Counted from the stretch's first letter, positions 22,270 through 35,184 are shown. The stretch is DNA of 64,000 nt from Flammula alnicola (GCA_015499995.1 JADNRV010000020.1:124001-188000), one strand, 5' to 3'. The notes: generated by a model from the letters alone, not told the origin. Program-made: numbers and translations.

Positions 22270-25200
22270 GGTGAGAGGTGGGAAGAACCAAGAGGAAAGG
22301 AAGGACAGGAGCGAGGTTGATATAAGCGGGAAGATGGAGTGAAAATCATGCTGTATGTTATCTCTTCGATTGGCAAATTCCGACGCACGGATCTCCTGAT
22401 TGTGGCCTGATTGGCTGAATGGGTGTAGACAAGTGGCAATTGAGGATATGCAGAACCTCGTCACAGCGAACGGCCAAAAACCCTCAGCTAAACCAGTGGT
22501 AGTCCTATTTTTAGATTCCCCATTTAGCCCGCAGGCCAAGTGGCGGGTCCTGTTGCGCTCGTCGTGACCGAGGCAGTCCTCGTCGATTCTGCAAATGGTA
22601 TTCATATACGTCTGTTTGTCTCTATGGATTGCCTTGAGGGCCTGCTGAACGGCCACCGAGCTCATGTTAGGCCTCAAATCCAGATGTGCGGTGTGTGGAT
22701 AGATAGAACCGCGATAAGATGACATTGACAGGAACCGAGCATTTGGTCGGGGCATGGACCAGACTCGATTCACTGGTATATTCTTGAAACCGGGTTCGTC
22801 TGGTTGGTTGCTGGGGTACGAGTCGGAGTTGCATGAATTTCACAATGAGAAACCTCGCGGTCAAGAAATTTTTTCAAGTCCGCAAGGAGACGTCCGGATC
22901 TTCATGGCTGCGGCCAGCTGGGGCAGAATGAATGGATTCCTGCGGTTGTCACCAAGGGGCAGATTCCAGAAGTTCTGGAACAACTCTGAAGGTAAATGAC
23001 AAAATTCAAGATTCAATTGCCAGCGAATAGCTCGCATGGACCCATCACGCGATTATGTAATTCACACGCTGATAATCGAGGATAAATCAGGACCAGAAAA
23101 TTATTTTTACTGGTCTCCGACAGGAGCATTTATTTTTAAACTTCCTCGAAAGTCGAGGAGGTTCAAGGTCGCTGTAGCCTCCGTTGCGCCGAGATACGCA
23201 TAGTGGACGAATAAGCTGGAAAATCGAGTTTGGGTAGGGTCTGCAGTAACGGAACAACGGCGAAATAGCAGTTTATCGTTGGTTACGTAGCCGGGAAAGA
23301 CCCACCAGTCCGCTACTAGCTCCTAGCTCGAGAAACGCGAAATCCATGCCCGACTCGGTAGCTCTAGCACAACACTCAAGCTTCTGGTCAAGAAAAAGGG
23401 GTCTGTGACTCTGCGGCGATTACTGACAGGGCCAAGAGAAACTTCAACTGAACAGAACAGACGTCGGACAGGGCTTGTTACCGAGATGAATTGATAGGCT
23501 TTCCTGGCAAGAGTAGAAGAGGCGACGGTACTCCCTATTTTTGGTCGCGCGATGCCCAAAGGCTGCTAATGGCTCTCACGAGCCTTTAACGGCCTCCTTC
23601 ATGCGATATCACATTCGAGAGGCTCAAACGCTCCGAGATCATGGCATATCTATGAAGATGGGATGGTGGTTAGTAGTCCGACGAGGCCGTGAATATATAT
23701 AGCACCTTTCCGGTAAGCATTCCTGAGTGGTAGATTCGGCGCATCCCCTTGGTACCTACGCCTGGGTAGTTGAGGGCTGGCCGTGTCAAATCAGAGGGCA
23801 ATCCAGATCATCTCCAGGCTCGAAGTGCCAAATGGGAAGCGTCTCTTCGAAATGCCTTAAGCGTCAGGCATCCAATATCTCAACAATTCATGAAGTAACG
23901 TCCTATTGACCTCAGCGAAAGTTCTCGAGTTATTTCTCGTTAGCACAAATCCGCGTCTTGGCACAACAATGTAGACTCACCTCGAAACCTTGAATCAAAG
24001 AGCTTTGAGCGGCTTTCTACCATCCTGTAACTTTCTAATCGCCTTTTGGGGCCAGGAGTCGGTCGAGATCCTATCTCATCGAAGGCTCGAAGCCGCACTG
24101 AAGGTGAAAAGTATGTTGGAAATGCCTTGGCGCCTGGTGTTGGAGCAGAACTCATATCAAGTATTCGGTGCCACGAAGGCAAGCACATCTATCAACTCGA
24201 AGGAATCATGACTCCTTTCTGTTCGAAGAGGTGCTCGGTAGTGAGAAAGCAAGAAAGAAAAACCCTAGGTTGTCAGACTCACCTCGAATCCAAGAATTTC
24301 GAGCTGCCTTTACGCATTCTATCCCTCGCATCTGCAGGGCTCTGAGAAGGCTACATTGAGGGATTGAAATAAGAATTTCCACCACATAGTCTCCCGTAGC
24401 CAGCCAATAGGCCCGGGTCTGTTAGTGATTCTGAATGATATGACGACGACATGCCAGTGACAACGACCCTCCTCTGTATCCATAGACGACCGCAACTGAA
24501 TGGCACTGGGCTGCGGCAGGCGACCAGTGCCAGGAAATTACTTATGGTCGAGGCAAAGCAGAATTCCAGTATTTTGTGTGGATTTCTAGAACGATGAAAG
24601 CTGTTGCAGCGCAGTCAGGAGAAAAAATAGATTCGAATACAGCAAGAAATTGACAGAAAGAGAACGCCAATTATCCAAATGCCTTGAAACCAACTTGAAA
24701 GGAGCCGTGACTCTGAATATTTGAATCAACACGTTGTCACGAGAGCTCAACCGAACTCCGAACGCTGTTTACGACGTTCTATAGTTCCACCCAGATAACA
24801 AGCAAGCTAATAAACACGGCCTACCATTCTGCTACCAGTTCTCTCTCTGGAGTCCAAATATTCTATGGGTCTGGGATCTTGAAACTTGAAACCCCTTTCC
24901 TCGCAGTCAACCCCTATTTATATCGCAACGACCGAGATTGGCCCAGTTCTTGCCCAGTTCAAGTCGCAACATCGTCATTGTCTGGAGGGATTTCGAGGTC
25001 AGTAATTCTCTCCTTCAGTTGCTCTTCTCGTTGTATATTCAACTGCCACGAATTCGGGGTTTCTGCGGTGGATGAGAGTCAGATTGGCGACAGGCGTATA
25101 TGACGACCACTTTTCTTCGGACTTGCCACCCCAGCTTCAGCGCCGTCTGCAAGTGTCAAGTAGGGAAAGAAGTAGACCTGCCAGTCATTGCTCTTCAACA

Positions 25201-27006
25201 CAATAAACCTCGGTTATTCAGAGCTGGAAACTGGAACTCCTTTCTCGCCTCTTGTGCAACAGACACAAGATACGCAACTAGCCCTATCGCCTTCGCGCAA
25301 ATTGTAGGACAACTAGGCGGCGTCTCTGCGTTCAACGAACCAACTCCCGATAGCCAATCGCCAGGTTCAAATCGATCGTGGGTAGGCTCGCAGGCCGCGC
25401 AGACCGTCTTCCCCGCTGCCGTAGTCCGAAATCGTGGATCCACAGAGGTAATTGGGTGGCATCTCTGCCATAAACGCATAATACCCAGAAATACAGATGG
25501 CCAATCACGCAGGTTTTAATCCATTATGGGGCAGGCTCATGACGCGTCGTCCGACATAGACATGACGACCGCGAAGAGTTCTCTTTCGCTGGTCGACAAT
25601 GTCATGACTGGGTAGAGGAAATGGTTCCTCGTGTAAGCTGTCGCTCGGGATGACTTGCCTTTATTCATTGTTGGGTCTGGGTCTCTTGACTTCTGTCTCG
25701 CTTCTGCCACTTGAATTGAATCTATTTCACACCGTGACATGGATGTCGCGACGACAGTTTATTGACAGTGGCGCAGGTTACCGGCACTCCCGCTGCCATA
25801 TGTCACTCCAGATGGCATACCTTCAGGGCTTGATGTCTAGTCATCTTTGGGACCCACATTTGCTATTGCTATTACTGCTGTTCATTGCGATCTCATTCTG
25901 ATGGAATTGGAGACGACTCGCCTTCTACTGTGACTGTGACGTTTGTCACGCTTCGACATGGGAGCCTGTGCAGCAAATGCCCAGCGACGACTGAAGGTCT
26001 GTGGGGTGGGACGGGTGGCGCTAGCAAGATAGGAAGATGTGTATGGGCGCTACCAGATGAAATGCTTTGAATACATGCGAAGTGGGTGCCTTACTCTTGA
26101 GCGTCCATCTGGTTGGGAAGTCGGAGGAACATGTCCTCTTCGGAGATTGCTCGCTGAACGGCACAAGTCCTCTGTCGGAGGCTGTTACCCTTTTTCCCAA
26201 TGGTGCCGCAATGGAGAACGTGAGAGGTGCGGTGAGGATGCCTCTTCGACCGCCCATGCGGTTCCGTGTTCCGTGATTCGGATGAAAATGGCTATCTTCC
26301 AATGTCGCTCGATAAAGAACAGGTCCTGCAGATTATCTCCAAGGAGAGGTATACTGGTAAGCATACCAGAGGGAAAGCCCTTGTCCGAGTTGCAGAGGCG
26401 ATGTATCCTTCTCGTTCGACTATAAGTTTCGTACTCGGACGAAATGTATACCCTGAGGATCATGGTCGATGAAGAAATAATCTCCTCTCCAGGCTGCTTA
26501 GGCGACAAGTGTTATCTTCTCCAGGACATTCACCGTATGTCTCGTATGTTGGGATATACGCCGAATGAGGTGAAAGACCGACAGGTCACATTGACAAAAC
26601 AACGGCGAGAGCCAGTCGTCAATATAACGAAGTTCATATGCCCAAGGACGGTCGACTGACCTCGGTGTTCTAGAACCCGGAATATCCGCAACCGGTCCAT
26701 TTATTCTCATAGAATGTCAAACGCACAGGATCGTCACATATAAAGGAGAAGCGTTACCTTCTAAAACCCAAAACACAAATGCACCCTCATACCCGAATAA
26801 AAGTTGGAGAATTTGTTTTGATTGGGCACGGTCCTGCCGTGACCTTACACGTAAAAAGGGTCCCCTCGACCTTTTATCCTGACCCGCCTCTTTCTCATCT
26901 CTCTCTAACCTCCACTTTCTTCACAATCACCCTACTCCTTTCTGGATTTTTTTTTCACGGCTGCTCTTGCCCTCGTTCTCATTCTCCTCGGTCATTTCCT
27001 TCTCCA
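22270..27006. other. Long region without an intact gene; right part is a decayed duplicated segment
   Basis: No frame in these 4.7 kb has a recognisable domain or a clear exon chain. From about 24.0 to 26.7 kb there is patchy, collinear similarity to 53.3-55.2 kb. Shared blocks include GAACTCCTTTCTCGC (25.24 and 53.87 kb), GGCATCTCTG, TGACTGTGAC-TGTCAC (25.9 and 54.5 kb) and a GACGGGT block (26.0 and 54.56 kb). Both segments lead into paralogous small genes (27007 and 55781). The region may contain gene relics too decayed to identify. A TATAAAGG at 26739-26746 could serve the gene at 27007. Confidence 0.55.
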
Positions 27007-27538
27007 ATGCCGTCTGCTGCCCCTGTTTTTGCTCCTTTCGGCTTGGAACGAAACGACGGAGAAATTGTCCTTACGCCTCGTCGAGATGAGGTGATACCAA
27101 GGCTTGTTGAACCCAGAAGTATTAGCTATGCGGTGAGTCCTGCTACCATTCTATTTTCTCTGTTCTCATGGTACTTTCTCTATCGCAGAACACCGAGAAT
27201 CTGCGGTCAACTGCGCCCTTTGTGTATGTCGAGTATGACGCATCTGAGGTATGTTCATTTTTTCCGTGCTGCTCTTAACCTGCTCATTCATTTCTTACAT
27301 AGCTCGTCATTGACTTCGATAACATCGACATGGAACCGCTCTCGAGTGACGAAGATGAACCACCGAAGGAGAAGGGCAAAGCGATGCGTTTTCTGGTGAG
27401 CACGATCTAGACCTTCCCTCGTTATTTTGTCTGACAACGCAATTTCAGCGTAAAATCATGACCGTCCTGAAAGCTGTCCGCCGCAAGGTTTTCGCTAATG
27501 GCAACATTCGTTTGCCTTTTACCACCCCCGGTCGGTAA
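27007..27538 (+). CDS. Small four-exon protein, 122 aa, unknown family (copy 1)
   Basis: Exons 27007-27132, 27189-27248, 27303-27395 and 27449-27538 join in frame at codon borders. The product starts MPSAAPVFAPFGLERNDGE and carries NTENLRSTAPFVYVEYDASE (exon 2), an acidic MEPLSSDEDE stretch (exon 3), and a basic helix RKIMTVLKAVRRKVF before LPFTTPGR at the end. There is no signal peptide, catalytic motif or known domain. It has a full-length paralogue at 55781-56323 with the same exon phases and identical lengths for exons 1 and 2. The acidic patch followed by a basic amphipathic segment could suit a peripheral membrane or nucleic-acid-associated role, but that is a guess. Confidence 0.72.
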
Positions 27539-27835
27539 TCGCCAATGCCTATCTGCTGCAAACTGCGATTTCAAGCCAAGTTAGTAGCCACTCGACCGAG
27601 CTGGTCGAGTGGCTGTGGCTTCGGTCCTACCTTCCGGAGTCAAGATATACATACAGCTCACGGCATTTCATGACAAGTAATATAGGATACCCAATAGAAT
27701 TTCTTGTACATACTTGCTGGTCCATGTTTATCTATTATGCCTGTCTAATTTTGAACATGACATGGAGTGAGTATATATACGCTTCTCGTACATCTGATGA
27801 AGGATATTTTTATAGGACGCCGGGATAGGTGTACC

Positions 27836-30434
27836 TCACTCAACAGCAGTAGCAACCTGAGGCGCAGATGGTTCTTCCTCCTCTCTTGGGGGCCATAGTC
27901 GATACAGAGGTGGGACATGATTCAAGTCAAGGATAGGGACAATGTCATCGCTCGTTGGAGTAGATTTGCCATGGCTGAAAAGACGCGATATTAGCATGAG
28001 ACAGGGGGAAAGTTTGACATAAAACCTACGCCGTCTTGACATGCTTCTTAAGCTCCACAGAATTGCCCCCTTGACTGCAGGTCGTGCAGATCATCTGCCT
28101 CGTATGGGCTTGAGCCCTTTGGCGTTCTTGAATCTCAGCAACTTGTTGTCTGACGATTGCTGCCTCCTTTTCATTCAGGACTTCCAATTTCATCAACTTC
28201 TTGCTCTCTCGATGCCAATGGGAGTATCGGTGGGTGATCTGTTCAAGAGGAAAATGAGAAATTAACAATGAGATACGAAGTAGAGATAGCAGACGTACCA
28301 CGCCGGCCCACGTCATAGTAGCGCGGCCCTGGTGAATGTCGTTACAAGCGATGCATTCGATAATTGGATTAACGACATCCATTTGTTGAGCGGTCGTCGT
28401 GTTTCGGTCAAAACCACACATTTCAACGACATCACCTATGAGCTGTAGATCATCCCGTACGAAGCTGATGCAACGACGGCGGTTCCAGAATCCTTGGCTG
28501 AGGATATCAGCCACGATTCGTTCATCAGTGTCGATATCTCGCCCTTCTTGTTCTCCAAAATTTCGCGATGTAGTACTAGCGCAAGCGTGTATAAGAACCC
28601 TGGGATACCTCATGTGCTGGACGTCCTTCGAAGAATAAGTGCAGGCATTGCAGGAGAAGAATGTCGTCGCAAGATCAAACACTGTCTGTGGGTCAAAAGA
28701 ATGATGGGAGCCGTACGCCTCGGTGATAAGCGTCAAAAGTTGGCTATCAATGTCTTGTCGCCATCGCAGAGTGATTTCGGAGAATTTATCAACAACTGGC
28801 TGCAGATCGTCCTTTGTAAAAGTCGCAGTGGCTGGGATGTTGCTAATAATATCCTGGACCAGAGGATCGAGGAACAGGTCACAGGTCGCCGGGAAAACGA
28901 CATTTCCGGGAAGAGACGCGACCCAGTCATTCCGAACCGCATTCAAGACGGGCAGACGCAAGCTAAGCAACGCTTTGCGTTCTCGCGCTAGTCGTACAGC
29001 TTTTGATCGTTCCATAAAGGTGATAAGATATTGTTCTAAATTCAATAACACTGGAATAACCCGTTCAAAATCATATAGTTCCATGAAAGAATAGAAAAAT
29101 TTACCGCGTTCCGTAAGATCCTTCTGGCATGCCTTCGTCACCGTGTGAGTATGTTGAGGCTGTACTTCGTCAGACATCTTGGCGAGCTCATCGCCCCATC
29201 CCAGCTTCTTCAAACGTTCTACGACACTAGAATAAATATCCATTAAAAGTGCAGAGAGAATATCAAATGAAGTGACACACATCGCTCTGCGTCCCTCAAT
29301 TAGGGAAACTTTCTGCAAATTGCAGTTCTCCAGGAATGTTCTAAACCAAGTTAAACAAGCATCCCCGTGCTGAAACAATGACATAAGTATCAGTTGGGCT
29401 GAGAGTCATGGAACATACCGCAGATATAGCTTTTCGTTGTTTGACCATTTCATTCAACCATTTATATTGCTCGCTCTCTGCACAAGCTTTATACTGCTTC
29501 TCCCAAAGCCTTTCCAACGGGAGATACATAAGCTCCTTGCACCGGCTGTGACGACCTTCAATAGGAAGATAAAAACGTCATTGAAATGTGATAAGCGGAT
29601 AAGAGCACACACCTGATTTCTTATTGACTCTGATTGTGGGGACTAAGCGATGCAGCTCATCAGGACATCGCTGAAAACGATAATGATAAGTTTTCTCCCT
29701 AGAACTACGGGAGTACAAGTATTAGTGTACTCATTGCCATGGAGAGTGCAAGGGAACTCACTTGAGATCAAGACATTTCAAGCACAGTCGCACTCGAGCG
29801 TCCCACAGAATATACGTGCTCAAGTTCCGTAGGCATTCCTAAGAAAACAATACCAAAAACTTGTTCAATCCCACATTGGAAATTAGAAAAGATGACGACG
29901 AACGTGGCAATGTTTCCCGAACACCAAATCTGCATATTGAGGCTCGCTCAAATCAGGAGGGCACTCGGGCATTCCAGGAAACTGTGAGCGAGCTTCTTTC
30001 CAGATCGAGACAGAGGACCGGCTCATGAGCATAGCACGGAGGTCTTTGGTAGTCCGAGCAAGATTCAACAGGTCTAAGGGTTTGAGTAATCCAAATATCT
30101 GCAGCAAAGTATACATGGATTGGTATCGCTTAGAGCATACATTTAATTCACGCACCTCAGATACCACATCCCACGGCATCTCTACCAAGTCCTTGAGGAT
30201 CCCTCGCGTTCGGCCGCGGGCTTTCTTAGCTTGAGTATGACTAGTTTGTGCTTGAGTATCCCCGTCTTCACAAGCCTTGCGTTTCCTTCCGCGCGTTTTC
30301 TTCTTGACGCAGCCCTCGTCCTCAACATCCATGAATGCTTCGTCATCTTGCTCGTTGTCGTCAACTCGGACATGCGCCGTAGACGTAGTGCTAGCGGTGT
30401 CCTGCAAACGCGCTGAACGTCGAGTCTGTGACAT
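27836..30434 (-). CDS. F-box protein with C-terminal zinc-like and coiled regions
   Basis: A minus-strand gene from ATG 30434 (MSQTRRSARLQDTAS) to a stop at 27836. A basic, nuclear-localisation-like N-terminus (KKKTRGRKRK, KKARGRTR) precedes the F-box: LKDLVEMPWDVVSE joined across an intron to IFGLLKPLDLLNLARTTKDL. Then come MSRSSVSIWKEAR and a Cys-rich segment (HCHECL..., VRLCLKCLDL). A long helical part ends with SHWHRESKKLMKLE and HTRQMICTTCSQGG, and the last exon ends PSAPQVATAVE. F-box proteins link substrates to SCF ubiquitin ligases through Skp1. This architecture (F-box, then WKEAR, then CxxC-type pairs) recurs in agaricomycete F-box families. One 60-nt intron near 28.24-28.30 kb is in frame and could be retained. 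Confidence 0.8.
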
Positions 30435-30708
30435 ATTCCAAGTTCAAGGTCTTGGGGAGGTGATGATGGTCAGACGGCGCAGTGATTTTTAGTTCACCAG
30501 AAAACTGTTGCAATTATATATGTTTCAAATTGAACAATGGTCTAACGACGGACGTCCAAATTTCAAATTTGACTCTTGGCGTGATGGGCCACTTAGCGTG
30601 ACATGGTGGTGTGCCCGTAACTTCACGCGTTTCCGTGTCACGCTTCCCTCCCTTTCCCTCCTTTCCAATGCCATGGCCCATTTCGTGCCAGTTCCCGATC
30701 TTTTACTC

Positions 30709-30778
30709 ACACACCGGCGGTTCCAACATTAAAAGCTCCTTTTGACGTGTATCAAGTACGTTGTCAAAGATTTTAAGT
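30709..30778 (+). repeat. Left inverted terminal repeat of the DIRS-like element
   Basis: Starts ACACACCGGCGGTTCCAACA. It is the reverse complement of 36069-36138 with about four transition-type differences. Both copies run inward into AT-rich DNA rich in TTTTAAAT-like words. Confidence 0.8.
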
Positions 30779-31092
30779 ATTAGTTACCATATTGAATATT
30801 TCAGCATTTAAAATCTTTTATTAAGTCTTAAAGATTCTCGTATTTTAAATCTTGAATAAGATATAAAGCTCCTTTCCACGGTAACAAATATTTTAACTCG
30901 AAATTTATTTAAAACGTTCCACCATATTTAAAATTTTAATTTAGCAAGAAATACTTTTAGTACTTGAAATAAAAATAAATCCAATAGCGTGGTTACCATT
31001 TTAAATATTGAGCACAATCTAAAATTTACACATATTTAAAATATAAAAGAACATTTAAAATTATCAAAGATGTTATTCAAGATTTCAAGTAG

Positions 31093-31410
31093 AAAAAAAT
31101 CCTCGATTAATCGCCCACTCATTGCCCACTCATTGCCCACTTGTCGCCGACTTTCTGGGCACATAATGCATGCCCGGTGAAAAAGCGGACGTGCACAACC
31201 CAGCCTTGAGAATCCTTGATAATTTAATATTTAATCCTACAGACCAAGTGAGCAAGTTTCCCTCGTACTTATTCAGGAGATGCGGCTTACTAACTAAGAA
31301 ACTTGAATCCGCCCACTAATTTCAGCGGGACGGCGAGCCGTCGCATGCATAATGGGCGCTAGGCAGGTAATGAGTGGGCGATGAGTGGGCAATTAATTGA
31401 GGATTTTTTT
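31093..31410. mobile_element. MITE-like element nested in the left flank of the DIRS-like element
   Basis: A 318-bp unit with terminal inverted repeats of about 42 bp: the left end AAAAAAATCCTCGATTAATC against the reverse complement of the right end AAAAAAATCCTCAATTAATT, about three mismatches. The arms include repeated GCCCACTCATT words. It has no coding capacity. Flanks are AT-rich, so the target duplication (perhaps TA) is not clear. It interrupts sequence that otherwise belongs to the larger element. Confidence 0.7.
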
Positions 31411-31601
31411 ATACTTTAAATACTGGATACCGTGTAAGATTTTTTAAAATGTTACTTAATATTTGAAGTATAAAGACTTCTAAGACGTTGTCACATATTC
31501 ATTATATAAAGCAACATATCAGAATTTTTAATACTTAAAATTTAAGATATTCCTGATTGTTATCCTAGTTCCGCGATGAGCTAGCCCGAGGAACGAGGGC
31601 T

Positions 31602-31805
31602 GGCCCATCATAGGATAAGATAACACCCATGCGTCAGAACCAGGAAGCCAGCGCTTCTTCCCTCGTAATGGCCCATCATAGGATAAGATAACGCCCATGT
31701 GTCAGAACCAGGAAGCCAGCGCTTCTTCCCTCGTAATGGCCCATCATAGGATAAGATAACGCCCATGCGTCAGAACCAGGAAGCCAGCGCTTCTTCCCTC
31801 GTAAA
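31602..31805 (+). repeat. Three direct tandem repeats of 68 bp
   Basis: Units 31602-31669, 31670-31737 and 31738-31805 begin GGCCCATCATAGGATAAGAT and differ at only two or three positions. The last unit ends 29 bp before the start codon of the RT gene. They may be promoter or leader repeats of the retrotransposon, since the array sits exactly in the 5' control position. Confidence 0.9.
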
Positions 31806-31834
31806 TAGCAAACAACCCCTCCGCGACGCAGCAT

Positions 31835-33651
31835 ATGGATGCTATCGAAGAGTATCTACGCAAGGAGCTCTCATCTGGCAGGATGTCCGGTCCTTTCTCT
31901 CGCGAGGAGGTCGAACTCATCCTGCGCGGCCCATTCCAATCATCCCCGCTCATCGTCTCTGTTCAACCTCAACAACGCGGCACCCCCGACAAGCTTCGGA
32001 TTTGCCAACACCTCTCAAAAGCGACGAAACTTCACGCCTCTGTTAACTCCTACATCCACAAAGAAGACTTCCCAACGCGATTCGACATGGCCTCAAAAGT
32101 GGCAGACATAGTGAGTCTCCCACCTATCCGTTCCTTTCCCCTCCCCTTTCTCCATGCTTCTCCGTTGTTACACCCCTTTGCGTTTAGTGCGTGGGGCTGC
32201 TTCTCATCTCCGCTATCTGCGGTTTGGGGCATTTGCACGTCTTGTGCGTTACCTCGGACATAATGTCCTCATCGAAGCACCTCGGGTCTTCACCTGCACA
32301 CATCGTGCTCGAGGCTGGCACGTTGAGCGCCGGTCGGACATCGCGTCCTCATTGGGTACCTCGGGTCCCTCCATTTCATACCCATTATTATCATTCATCG
32401 CCATGGTATGACACGCATGCTCATACGAATTCATTGCAGATCGCACATGCGCCACCCGGCACACAGGCCTGCACGTTGGACATTGAAAAATTCCACCGCA
32501 CCTGTCCGGTCCATCCGTCGCACAAACCTTGGCTGGTGGTTCAGGGGAAGCCAGGCAAGTTCCTCATCAACCATGCCCACCCATTCGGCGCCGCTTGTGC
32601 CAGCAGCAATGCGGGCATGATTGCGAATGCCGTCGTAGACATCTGGGAGGGAGAGGGAGTCTTTCCCGTCCCAAAATATGAAGACGACCTCAAAGTCTTC
32701 CGCACCCCATCTGCCACAGGTGCTTTCGTCGATGGAGACTTCCGTTATGACTACGATCGCTCGGAGATGCTGCGTCGCATCGAGCCTCTAGGTGTCCCCT
32801 GGCACGAGGAGAAGGGTGACGCCCACTTCACATTCGTAACGACATTCATCGGCTTCCTGTGGGACATTCCCCAAAAGCTCGTCAGTCTACCTGAGGCGAA
32901 ACGACTCAAGTTTCTTGAGCGCGTGCGCCGATTTCTCAATGATTTCTCAACGTACGACCATCCATGCCAGCTCATCGACGTCGAGAAAATTCACGGGTCG
33001 CTATGCCATGTCGCATTCGTCTACACCAATGGGCGCTCTCACCTTCCCTCGCTCTCCAACTTCGCCGCATCCTTCCAGAGCAAAGACAGGAACTTCCTGA
33101 CCCGATATCCACCTCGCGCCATGCTCAGAGACCTCGAATGGTGGCTCAAGGAGCTCTCATCACCCAGTATCGCACGGCCGCTTCGTCCCCGTGGACCCTT
33201 GCAGGACATCAGCCTTTATGTCGACGCCTCTACTTCATGGGGTATTGGGATCATGATGGGCGAGTCCTGGGCTGCATTCCGCCTCTCGCCTACCTGGAAG
33301 ATCCCAGGCAGAGATATCTGTTGGCTAGAGACCGTCGCCGTCGAGCTCCTGGTCTATTTCCTCGAGCAGAACGGTCTTCGCGACTGTCGATTACTCATCC
33401 ATTCAGATAACCAAGGCACAATCGGCGCGATGGATAAAGGCCGCAGCTCCAACACACACATCAACCTATCCATTCGACGCACATACCTGGTCCTCATGGA
33501 CCTATTCATCACACCCGACATCGCATACATCGAATCTGAAGCCAATCCGGCTGACCCTATCTCGCGCGGAGAACCAGGGCCAGTTGGCACGCGCGTGTTT
33601 CCCACTTTCACGCTCCCAGAAGAGCTCATCGATTGCTTCGTCGATGTCTAG
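31835..33651 (+). CDS. Reverse transcriptase / RNase H of the DIRS-like element
   Basis: Exons 31835-32110 and 32440-33651 join in frame across a 329-nt intron. The N-terminal part (MDAIEEYLRKELSSGRMSGP, then DKLRICQHLSKATKLHASVN) is the region before the RT palm. Exon 2 supplies TLDIEKFHRTCPVHPSHKPW (palm motif A region), NHAHPFGAACAS, and YEDDLKVF, a variant of the YxDD catalytic box. The RNase H follows: ISLYVDASTSWGIGIMMG, CWLETVAVELLVY and LLIHSDNQGTIGAMDKG supply the Asp/Glu residues. AYIESEANPADPISRGEP is also typical of this class. The intron is unusually long for this window; splicing may regulate expression, or it may be an insertion that evolved splice sites. Confidence 0.82.
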
Positions 33652-35184
33652 TCTCGAACGAAGATTCCCATCGGCGGCTCGTGCTGTCGAGAGGTCAGTG
33701 GGTGAGAAAAGATCTTCGGATCCTATCTTACCGCGCCCCACACGTCCTCGAAACTCATTTCATCCTTATCAAAGCTACCCTACATCCTCTAGTATTCCCA
33801 TCGCGCCATCCACTCTACTACCATCTCACCCATCCTCTGAACTTATTATACCTCCCGAGCTGATCTCGCCGCCCACGCACTCATCCTCTACTATCACCAA
33901 TACTTCTCATACCATAAAACCCCGCAAACCACAAAGCGGCCGCTCCATCAAACCCAGCCATCTCCGCCCTCACGTCGCAGCCACCGACCGCCTCTTCTCG
34001 TGGGACACTCCTTTTGGAGCTCGTCACAGAGCGGAGCTCGCTCTGACACTTCCCCCTCCCCTCGTCGAATCTGCCTTGATGTCAATCAGAAACGGCTATG
34101 CCCCGAACACCAAATCTACGTATGCCGCTGGTCCAATGCGCTTCACGCAGTTTTGCGACAAGTGGAATATCGCAGAGGAGGATCGCATGCCAGCGAGTTA
34201 TGCTCTTCTTTGTGCCTTCATCGGCGAACACAAAGGACAAGTAGCCGGCGGCACAATTCGGTCGTGGATGTCGGGTTTGCGTGGCTGGCATGTAGTGCAT
34301 CATGCCCCATGGTACGGCGACGACGACTGGGTGCAACTCGCCCGTGTTTCCGCGAACAAGGAGGGCACCATCCACAAGAGGCCTCTCAGGGCTCCTGTGT
34401 CTATCGAGCACTTGTCAGCTCTTCGTCGCGCCATCAATCTATCGAACCCATTCCACGCGGCAGTCTTCGCTGTTGCCCTCTGCACATTTTTTGGCTGTCG
34501 CCGTCTAGGCGAAACCACTGTCACTACTGCATCACATTTTGACAAAATGTATCACGTACAGCGCTCCGTTGAGTACGTTCATTTCATTCATTGACTCTAT
34601 ATTGTTTCTGACCTTTACTCAGCGTTAACTTCCGCACATTGCGTGATGGGACCCGTTCTGCGAGCTTTCATATCCCTTGGACAAAGACCACCAAGGAGGT
34701 CGGCGCAGATGTGGTACTTACAGCACGGAACAACTCGCGTCTGTGCCCCGTCACCGCTCTCAAGAACCATATCACGGTCAACTCATCCATCCCTGCCTCC
34801 TCCGCTCTCTTCGCATACACAACGTCTTCAGGCAAACCCAAGAACTTGCTGAAGCACGAATTTCTCGCCTTCGTCACGGGGATATGGTCCTCCGCCATGC
34901 TCGCACACATCCTCGGCCACAGCTTCCGCATTGGCGGCGCCGTCGAACTACTCCTCACGGGAGTACCTCCAGAAGTCGTCGCAGCCACCGGCGGCTGGAC
35001 TTCCCTATCCTTCCTTCTCTACTGGCGCCGCATGGAGGAAATCCTCCCGATGAGCACCTCAAAAGCATATAACAAATCCCATTTCGACAGCCTCGCTTCC
35101 ATCTTCGAGCAATTCCGCATCACTCACAATATCCCTCTGGCTCTTATTGCCGCCTCGGACGGTTCAATTTCTGTAGACGACTGA
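33584..35184 (+). CDS. Tyrosine recombinase (integrase) of the DIRS-like element
   Basis: Exons 33584-34572 and 34623-35184. A Ser/Pro-rich N-terminus precedes a core-binding domain (GYAPNTKSTYAAGPMRFTQF, GTIRSWMSGLRGWHVVHH) and a catalytic domain. The latter has a first Arg in TFFGCRRLGE, Lys in HIPWTKTTKEVG, HxxR in LGHSFRIGGAVELLL, then TGGWTSLSFLLYWRR with the likely nucleophilic Tyr. Role: integrates the cDNA circle by site-specific strand exchange. The start overlaps the RT gene end by 68 bp in another frame; an alternative in-frame ATG at 33644 (MSSLERRF) reduces the overlap to 8 bp. No interruption seen. Confidence 0.85.

Noticed and set aside
21691..22773. Long minus-strand frame extending upstream of the P-type ATPase start
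   Set aside because: Residues before [10 protein letters not shown] have no family similarity and include likely 5' UTR; I start the protein at 22269.
25100..25519. Open frame of 139 codons on + and an overlapping 94-codon frame on -
   Set aside because: Both lie in the decayed duplicated segment, have no motif, and their paralogous region at 53.8 kb does not keep either frame.
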